DNA from: an uncultured Spirochaetaceae bacterium
GTDB taxonomy: Bacteria; Spirochaetota; Spirochaetia; Sphaerochaetales; Sphaerochaetaceae
DNA length: 10,783 nt
Assembly (NCBI GenBank): GCA_944389985.1
Contig: CALXON010000071.1
Span: forward strand, 1-10,783
Direction: 5' to 3'
This document shows, in pieces, positions 7,051-10,783 of this stretch. Position numbers and translations under genes: made by a program. How positions within the stretch are numbered: the stretch's first letter is position 1; each line of letters begins with the position of its first letter. The notes under the pieces were generated by a model. That model was not told the origin of the DNA. It searched no databases and worked only from the letters and a program-made list of their open reading frames with translations.

Positions 7051-7083
7051 GACAAAATATTGCAAGATTTTTGTTATTTTGTC
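7051..7083. repeat. Inverted repeat, 9-bp arms, upstream of importer
   Basis: GACAAAATA (7051-7059) pairs exactly with TATTTTGTC (7075-7083). The arm length and 15-base gap are the same as in the repeat at 6900-6932, but the arm sequence is different. It ends 30 bases before the permease start, so it could be an operator over the promoter/leader or an RNA hairpin in the 5' leader. Confidence 0.45.
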
Positions 7084-7113
7084 CCTTAGCCTTTAAGAAA
7101 AAGGAGAGGTTGC

Positions 7114-7995
7114 ATGAGAAAAAGGAAGACTGACCGGTATTTCAAGTGGGCCCTGCTGTTCTGCACCCCTAATATCATCCTGTTCGTTATCTTCTTTCTG
7201 ATACCTGCCGTAATAGGCGTATGGTTCTCATTCACGAACTATAACGGACTCAATCGTCTCGACTTCATCGGTCTGGACAACTATACAAGGATCTTTTCCG
7301 ATTCAGAGTATTTCTCTGTATTGCTTAATACGATCAAGTTCACGATCGTGAATGTGCCTGTAGGATATATCGTCGCTCTGGGGCTTGCACTGATACTCTG
7401 CAATGACAAGATCAGGGGCAACTCGATCACCAGAATCCTCATCTACTGGCCGACACTCCTCTCATCGATCATGGTAGGTGTCACATGGAAGTGGCTCTTC
7501 AGTGAGAGCTTCGGATTCGTGAACTACTTCCTTATCGTAGCCGGCCTTGAACCTGTGAAATGGTTCTCCAATCCGGTTTCCGCGTTCATAACAACCATAG
7601 TCGCTACAGCATGGTCCGGATGCGGAGTCAACATGCTCATATTCATCGGAGCGCTCAAGCAGATACCGGTTGACCAGTATGAGGCGGCCCGCATTGACGG
7701 AGCCAGCCCGTGGCAGCAGTTCCGTGTCATAACACTTCCTGCGCTCAAGCCGGTTTCCTACATGGTCATACTCCTTTCCATAGTCAATTCCTTCAAGGTA
7801 TTCGCGATGCCGCTCACCCTTACAAACGGTGGACCGGGAACGGCTACGACTTACATGATCCAGTATATCTACCAGACAGGATTCGAGCGCCTCAATGTAG
7901 GTTACTCAAGCGCAGCCTCGATGATCATGTTCGTTCTTCTCATGATCGTGTCGTTCGTACAGACAAGGCTCAATGCCAAGAGTGAAAGAGAGTAG
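7114..7995 (+). CDS. CUT1 sugar ABC transporter permease, MalF-type
   Basis: This is a 293-residue inner-membrane permease with six hydrophobic segments. The first is 'WALLFCTPNIILFVIFFLIPAVIGVWFSF', the usual start of MalF/UgpA/LacF-type subunits, and the other five lie at about 70-95, 105-127, 150-175, 205-228 and 260-283. The cytoplasmic EAA loop, 'EAARIDGASPWQQFRVITLPALKP', begins at residue 190 and docks the ATPase. 'LTNGGPGTATTYMIQYIY' is another hallmark of this family. The length is normal for CUT1 permeases without the large MalF periplasmic loop. AAGGAG at 7100-7105 sets the start. It pairs with the next permease, 12 bases downstream, to import oligosaccharides or glycosides across the inner membrane. 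The substrate is not determined, though the neighbouring GH28-like enzyme hints at pectin-type sugars. Confidence 0.93.
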   Translation: MRKRKTDRYFKWALLFCTPNIILFVIFFLIPAVIGVWFSFTNYNGLNRLDFIGLDNYTRIFSDSEYFSVLLNTIKFTIVNVPVGYIVALGLALILCNDKIRGNSITRILIYWPTLLSSIMVGVTWKWLFSESFGFVNYFLIVAGLEPVKWFSNPVSAFITTIVATAWSGCGVNMLIFIGALKQIPVDQYEAARIDGASPWQQFRVITLPALKPVSYMVILLSIVNSFKVFAMPLTLTNGGPGTATTYMIQYIYQTGFERLNVGYSSAASMIMFVLLMIVSFVQTRLNAKSERE

Positions 7996-8007
7996 GGGGG
8001 TGACGCA

Positions 8008-8835
8008 ATGACTATCAGACATACAAATGCATTGAAGAGTGTCGTATCGTTATTCTTCGCTGTCATATGGGCATTCCCTGTGATCTGGATGATCCTCAGC
8101 TCATTTAAGCCGGGATCTGAGCTGTTCAGCTATCCTCTTCACCTCTTCCCGCAGGATTGGACTCTTGCAAACTTCGAGAAGTCACTCGGCAGCTTCGATT
8201 TCATGAGATACACGATGAATTCGCTCTTCGTCACTGTTGTGGCCAGCATATTCACCGTTCTGTTCAGCTGCATGTGCGGTTTCGCCCTTGCAAAGTACAG
8301 GTACAGATTCCTCTCTGTCTTCTTCATGGCACTGCTTTCGACGACGATGCTTCCGACCGAGATCATAATGAGCCCCAGCTTCACGGTCATCAATGTGCTT
8401 GGTCTTTATAACTCGCTCTGGGGTTGTATCCTTCCTGCGATCGGTTCCATGACAGGAATCTTCCTGATGAGGCAGTTCTTCGTCTCCGTTCCGGATGACT
8501 TCCTGGAAGCTGCCCGTATTGATGGAGCCAGCGAGGGAAAGATCTTCATCCGCATCATGTTCCCGATCTGCGCAAGTCAGGTGGCCATTCTTTCCATATT
8601 CTCCTTCCGCTGGAGATGGAATGATTACATCTGGCCTCTGATCTCACTTTATTCAAAGGAGAAGTATACGCTTCAGATGGCACTCCGCAGTATAAGCGCA
8701 TCGGATTCGGTATCGCTCGACTGGGGCCTTCTGCTTGCGACTTCGGTTCTCACGATGCTTCCGATACTTGTGATATTCGTAATCTTCAACAAGAAGATCA
8801 TGTCAAGCAGCATGTCCAGTGGAATTAAGGGATAA
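8008..8835 (+). CDS. CUT1 sugar ABC transporter permease, MalG-type
   Basis: This is a 275-residue partner permease with six predicted membrane segments. It starts with 'VVSLFFAVIWAFPVIWMILSSFKPGSELF', the typical MalG/UgpE opening, followed by 'WTLANFEKSLGS'. The EAA loop 'EAARIDGASEGKIFIRIMFPI' begins at residue 167. 'WRWNDYIWPLISLYSKEKYTLQMALRSI' is the standard C-terminal region of this subfamily. The GGGGGGTGA stretch before the ATG serves as ribosome site and overlaps the end of the preceding gene's stop. It forms the membrane channel with the upstream permease. No ATPase gene follows, so energy is presumably provided by a shared MsmX/UgpC-type ATPase encoded elsewhere, as is known for many CUT1 importers. 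Confidence 0.93.
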   Translation: MTIRHTNALKSVVSLFFAVIWAFPVIWMILSSFKPGSELFSYPLHLFPQDWTLANFEKSLGSFDFMRYTMNSLFVTVVASIFTVLFSCMCGFALAKYRYRFLSVFFMALLSTTMLPTEIIMSPSFTVINVLGLYNSLWGCILPAIGSMTGIFLMRQFFVSVPDDFLEAARIDGASEGKIFIRIMFPICASQVAILSIFSFRWRWNDYIWPLISLYSKEKYTLQMALRSISASDSVSLDWGLLLATSVLTMLPILVIFVIFNKKIMSSSMSSGIKG

Positions 8836-8856
8836 CCCCCAAAAGGAGGAAATATA

Positions 8857-10119
8857 ATGACAAGAAGACTGATTGCAGCTCTGCTGCTCATCATGATGGT
8901 ACTCGTACCTTCATTCGCAGGCGGATCAAAGGAATCCGATGGCCCTGTGACTCTTGAGATCCTCATCTCCGGAGATACGACAGAGGGCGCTCCGATGCAG
9001 AAGGCCGTTGCAAGGTTCAACGAGGAGTACAAGGATAAAGGCATTCAGGTCGAGTGCAATGAGATCGCATATGCTGACCTCACAACTCAGATCACGAACC
9101 GCGCCAGAGCCGGAGAGCTTCCTGCTCTTGTAAAGAACACTACAGCGACTCTTGACCAGTTCGTCGACTACTACTATCCGCTCGATGAGACAGGTCTCAA
9201 TCCAGAGGATTTCTCCATGGATTACTGTGTAAGAGGCGGCAAGTTCATCGCATGTGTCCTCAACACGACATCCGCAGGTCTTTTCATCAACAAGACAGCT
9301 TTCGATGAGGCCGGTGTATCCTATCCTACATGTGAGGAAGAGAGATGGACATGGGATGAGTTCCGCGATGCTATCGAAGAGGTCATGGACAAGACAGACA
9401 TCCAGTACGGTTTCGGTCTTGACTACTCTCAGGACAGACTCTCCACGATCCTCTACCAGTTCGGAGCAAGGGTCACCAGAGAGGATGATCCGTCAGTCAT
9501 CACACTCAGAAGCCCCGAGACAAAGGCAGCACTTGAGTTCCTCAAGGGAATGATCGATGACGGTCTCTATCCTATAACAATGGCTACAGGTATCGATAAC
9601 TCCGCAAACACCTTCAAGACAGGTCTTCTCGCAGCTGAGTTCGGCGGTAACTGGAACCTCCTTGACTTCACCAACAACATCAAGGACTTCGAGTTCATTC
9701 CTGTTCTCATGCCGTATGAGTCTGTGAAGGCCACGACATTCGGCGGAAACATGATCAGCGTGTTCGACGGAACTGGTCAGGAGAAGGAAGCTATTGAGTT
9801 CATCAAGTGGTTCTACCAGCCTGAGAACTATCAGAAGTATCTTGATGATGCAGGTTATCTCTCTGGTCTCCTTACAATGAATGCAGAGTATAAGCTTGCC
9901 GGTCTTGATGTGTTCCAGGAGGAGATCAAGGTATCTGATCCTGTTCACAACGAAGATCAGGCTGTGAAGATCGCTCATCCGGGTTCTTCCTATGGTAACA
10001 CAATCAGGGACAATGCCGGACAGTACTTCGCTGGCGAGATCACACTCGATCAGGCACTGGACAGAATGGTCAATGATATCAAGCTTGCATATCCGGACGT
10101 GACAGAAGGAACTGTCTGA
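8857..10119 (+). CDS. CUT1 ABC transporter extracellular sugar-binding protein
   Basis: This is a 420-residue periplasmic solute-binding protein of family 1 (MalE-like). Residues 1-21 (MTRRLIAALLLIMMVLVPSFA) are a signal peptide ending SFA before GGSKESDG. There is no cysteine at the cleavage site, so it is released to the periplasm rather than lipid-anchored. The mature part shows the family pattern: 'VTLEILISGDT...QKAVARFNEEYKDKGIQVE', 'GLFINKTAFDEAGVSYP...WTWDEFRDAIEEV', 'ALEFLKGMIDDGLYP', 'FKTGLLAAEFGGNWNL' and 'GGNMISVF...KEAIEFIKWFYQPENYQKYLDDAGYLS'. AAGGAGGA seven bases before the ATG is the strongest ribosome site in the operon, fitting the usual excess of binding protein over permeases. 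It is the last gene before an intrinsic terminator. The ligand is unknown; a plant-cell-wall oligosaccharide is inferred from context. Confidence 0.94.
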   Translation: MTRRLIAALLLIMMVLVPSFAGGSKESDGPVTLEILISGDTTEGAPMQKAVARFNEEYKDKGIQVECNEIAYADLTTQITNRARAGELPALVKNTTATLDQFVDYYYPLDETGLNPEDFSMDYCVRGGKFIACVLNTTSAGLFINKTAFDEAGVSYPTCEEERWTWDEFRDAIEEVMDKTDIQYGFGLDYSQDRLSTILYQFGARVTREDDPSVITLRSPETKAALEFLKGMIDDGLYPITMATGIDNSANTFKTGLLAAEFGGNWNLLDFTNNIKDFEFIPVLMPYESVKATTFGGNMISVFDGTGQEKEAIEFIKWFYQPENYQKYLDDAGYLSGLLTMNAEYKLAGLDVFQEEIKVSDPVHNEDQAVKIAHPGSSYGNTIRDNAGQYFAGEITLDQALDRMVNDIKLAYPDVTEGTV

Positions 10120-10139
10120 TCCACTGATCATTCATCTCA

Positions 10140-10178
10140 ATGCAGGTATGGCTGAGGCTGTACCTGCATATTGTTTTC
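10140..10178 (+). terminator. Intrinsic terminator of the ABC importer operon
   Basis: ATGCAGGTA (10140-10148) pairs perfectly with TACCTGCAT (10161-10169) around a 12-base loop. It is followed by ATTGTTTTCC, a modest T tract. It begins 21 bases after the binding-protein stop. Confidence 0.8.
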
Positions 10179-10204
10179 CGGTCATGTGTAAGAATAATTA
10201 CTAC

Positions 10205-10234
10205 TTGATCGATATGAAACTCTTCTGCTATAAT
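10205..10234 (+). promoter_or_regulatory. Sigma-70-type promoter of tRNA-Cys
   Basis: TTGATC (10205-10210) and a consensus TATAAT (10229-10234) are separated by 18 bases. Transcription would start near 10241, about 11 bases before the mature tRNA. This is the best-matching promoter in the window. Confidence 0.8.
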
Positions 10235-10251
10235 TTTCAAGCACAACGCAA

Positions 10252-10325
10252 GGTGCGATACCCAAGTGGCCTAAGGGGGCGGTCTGCAAAACCGCTTTTC
10301 ATCGGTTCGAATCCGATTCGCACCT
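10252..10325 (+). tRNA. tRNA-Cys (anticodon GCA)
   Basis: The 74 bases fold as a complete cloverleaf. The acceptor stem GGTGCGA/TCGCACC is perfect over 7 bp. T8-A9 is followed by a 3-bp D stem (CCC/GGG) with the GG of the D loop. The anticodon stem GCGGT/ACCGC carries loop CTGCAAA with anticodon GCA at 10286-10288. A TTTTC variable region precedes the T arm ATCGG-TTCGAAT-CCGAT. The discriminator is T (U73), the base expected for bacterial tRNA-Cys. CCA is not encoded (CTC follows the discriminator), so it must be added enzymatically. It is a single-gene unit with its own promoter and terminator. Confidence 0.97.
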
Positions 10326-10357
10326 CTAACATTCACTATTAAGTAACATAGTTGTTG

Positions 10358-10393
10358 AATCCCTTATCCTGCATACGAATAAGGGATTTTGCT
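10358..10393 (+). terminator. Intrinsic terminator downstream of tRNA-Cys
   Basis: AATCCCTTAT (10358-10367) pairs perfectly with ATAAGGGATT (10379-10388) around an 11-base loop and runs into TTTTGCTTT. It lies 33 bases after the tRNA. Confidence 0.8.
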
Positions 10394-10490
10394 TTCATAA
10401 TGCAATTTAATCTGAGTATGCTGGATGATGGTGGAATTATCTGGGAGGATGTAGAGGTATCATTCGGTTATATCTGCGATTATTTCCATC

Positions 10491-10529
10491 TTTACTAAGT
10501 TTGAACTTAGTAAATCGTAACTTAGTAAA
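10491..10529. promoter_or_regulatory. 24-bp palindrome plus third half-site (operator-like)
   Basis: TTTACTAAGTT (10491-10501) is the exact reverse complement of AACTTAGTAAA (10504-10514), with only TG between, so it is a protein-binding palindrome rather than an RNA hairpin. The same 11-mer AACTTAGTAAA recurs directly at 10519-10529. A promoter-like pair, TTGAAC (10501-10506) and TAAAAT (10526-10531, 19-base spacer), sits inside these sites, so binding would block transcription to the right. The cognate protein is unknown. Confidence 0.55.
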
Positions 10530-10569
10530 ATTTGGGGTACAAATAGAGTGAATCAATAATAAGAGAAGG

Positions 10570-10680
10570 ATGTCGGATACTTCCGGTTCTCACAATGGAA
10601 GAGTATTGCAGTCTTTGAAAGAGAGAGTCAGTCAATTAATCATGAAAGCAGATCACAGGCTTTTTCATGATGAATCATGA
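10570..10680 (+). CDS. Possible small ORF, 36 codons, unrecognised
   Basis: The ORF runs from ATG at 10570 to TGA at 10678-10680 and encodes MSDTSGSHNGRVLQSLKERV followed by SQLIMKADHRLFHDES. GAGAAGG directly abuts the ATG, which is too close for an ideal ribosome site. It lies 40 bases after the palindrome and its possible promoter, which is why I list it. The 'SGSHNGRVLQSL...LI' opening faintly resembles the start of ROK-family repressors, but nothing after it does. It could be a decayed regulator, a real small protein, or chance. Confidence 0.2.
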   Translation: MSDTSGSHNGRVLQSLKERVSQLIMKADHRLFHDES

Positions 10681-10716
10681 TTTCTCATTTTTATTCGCGG
10701 ATATTGCCTTCAGTTG

Positions 10717-10744
10717 TTGAAAACCTGTCTCATATGCGTAAAAT
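10717..10744 (+). promoter_or_regulatory. Candidate promoter of the riboswitch-controlled transcript
   Basis: TTGAAA (10717-10722) and TAAAAT (10739-10744) are separated by 16 bases. Transcription would begin near 10751, about 10 bases before the aptamer starts, which is the expected arrangement. Confidence 0.6.
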
Positions 10745-10760
10745 ACAAAGTACATAATGA

Positions 10761-10783
10761 ATCTTCAGGGCAGGGTGAAAGTC
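10761..10783 (+). promoter_or_regulatory. FMN riboswitch (RFN element), 5' end, truncated by window
   Basis: The last bases read ATCTTCAGGGCAGGGTGAAA followed by GTC. This matches the conserved 5' start of the FMN aptamer (ATCTTCGGGGCAGGGTG-type, normally followed by AATTCCC or AAGTCCC and then ACCGGCGG). Only about 23 of the roughly 130 or more aptamer bases are visible. FMN riboswitches control riboflavin synthesis operons or riboflavin transporters, so such a gene is predicted just downstream on the plus strand. Motif recognition is strong, but the remainder cannot be seen. Confidence 0.75.

Larger units (their letters stand above)
6812..7113. promoter_or_regulatory. Divergent control region, GH28-like gene / ABC importer
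   Basis: This AT-rich 302-base intergenic region has no gene. It holds the two 19-bp direct repeats and two inverted repeats listed separately. The hexamer TTGTCA or its complement TGACAA recurs at 6857-6862, 6903-6908, 6924-6929 and 7050-7055. An imperfect dyad, ACACTTGTTAAGGTGT, lies at 6936-6951. For the importer, TTGAGT (7009-7014) and TAAAAT (7034-7039) could form a promoter with a long 19-base spacer. For the enzyme, the minus strand reads TTGACA (complement of 6858-6863), but I see no good -10 at the right distance. Weak core promoters with many repeats suit an activator-dependent region. AAGGAG (7100-7105) is the ribosome site for the first permease. Confidence 0.6.
10394..10783. other. 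AT-rich non-coding stretch between tRNA-Cys terminator and riboswitch
   Basis: I see no long gene here. Besides the palindrome, the short ORF, the promoter and the riboswitch start listed separately, there is an unsupported 32-codon reading frame at 10400-10498 (MQFNLSMLDDGGIIWEDVEV...) with no ribosome site. There is also a small dyad TCATGAT-GA-ATCATGA at 10665-10680 followed by a T-rich stretch. The composition is lower in GC than the coding regions. Confidence 0.5.

Noticed and set aside
6871..7083. Repeats in the divergent intergenic region as a CRISPR array or origin
   Set aside because: There are only two copies of the 19-mer with no regular spacers and no cas or replication genes; gene control explains them better.
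9493..10131. 212-codon minus-strand frame opposite the binding-protein gene
   Set aside because: It is antisense to an unambiguous binding protein, and its start of translation falls in the gap before the terminator without a supporting site.
10252..10325. tRNA-Cys as an integration site of a mobile element
   Set aside because: There is no duplicated tRNA 3' end, integrase gene or flanking repeat in the window.
10148..10342. 64-codon plus-strand frame through the terminator and tRNA-Cys
   Set aside because: It begins within the operon terminator and covers the whole tRNA, so it is non-coding.
10665..10692. TCATGAT-GA-ATCATGA dyad followed by T-rich DNA as a terminator
   Set aside because: The stem is short and AT-rich with almost no loop, and no convincing gene precedes it.

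Overview
This window looks like chromosomal DNA from a host- or gut-associated spirochaete, probably of the Sphaerochaeta/Treponema type. The evidence is indirect. The GC content is near 50%. Genes are packed tightly with strong GGAGG-type ribosome binding sites. One product looks like a small outer-membrane barrel, implying a two-membrane cell. The sugar-binding protein has a '...SFA|GGSKE' signal-peptide end without a lipobox cysteine, which I associate with spirochaetal CUT1 transporters. The taxonomic call is an inference.

Bases 1-1991 (plus strand) hold a tightly coupled three-gene operon. It contains the 3' part of a galactokinase-like GHMP-family gene whose nucleotide-binding motifs look degenerate, then the nucleotidase gene surE, then a 95-residue YcgN-type cysteine-cluster protein. 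All adjacent pairs overlap. Bases 1988-3712 (minus strand) hold a two-gene operon: a small secreted, probably beta-barrel protein, followed 9 bases later by an Ldh2-family malate/lactate-type dehydrogenase.

Bases 3870-10178 form a carbohydrate-use locus. It has an AraC-family regulator, a convergent GH28-like (polygalacturonase-fold) beta-helix enzyme without a signal peptide, and a divergently transcribed CUT1 ABC importer made of two permeases and a periplasmic binding protein. The importer operon ends at a good intrinsic terminator and has no ATPase gene. A 302-base region between the enzyme and the importer carries an exact 19-bp direct repeat with copies 147 bp apart, and two inverted repeats. 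This is a likely operator region for the AraC protein. The locus makes sense as import of plant-cell-wall (pectin-like) oligosaccharides followed by cytoplasmic cleavage, but the substrate is not shown by the sequence.

Bases 10205-10393 hold a complete tRNA-Cys unit with promoter, tRNA and terminator. The remaining roughly 390 bases contain no convincing long gene. They hold a near-perfect 24-bp palindrome with an extra half-site, a possible 36-codon ORF, and a promoter leading into the 5' end of what appears to be an FMN riboswitch cut off by the window edge. A riboflavin-related gene is therefore expected just downstream.

I did not find an obviously new defence or mobile system. The items most worth a second look are the degenerate galactokinase-like protein, the GH28-like enzyme lacking the usual GHG and RIK motifs, the operator array, and the palindrome before the riboswitch.
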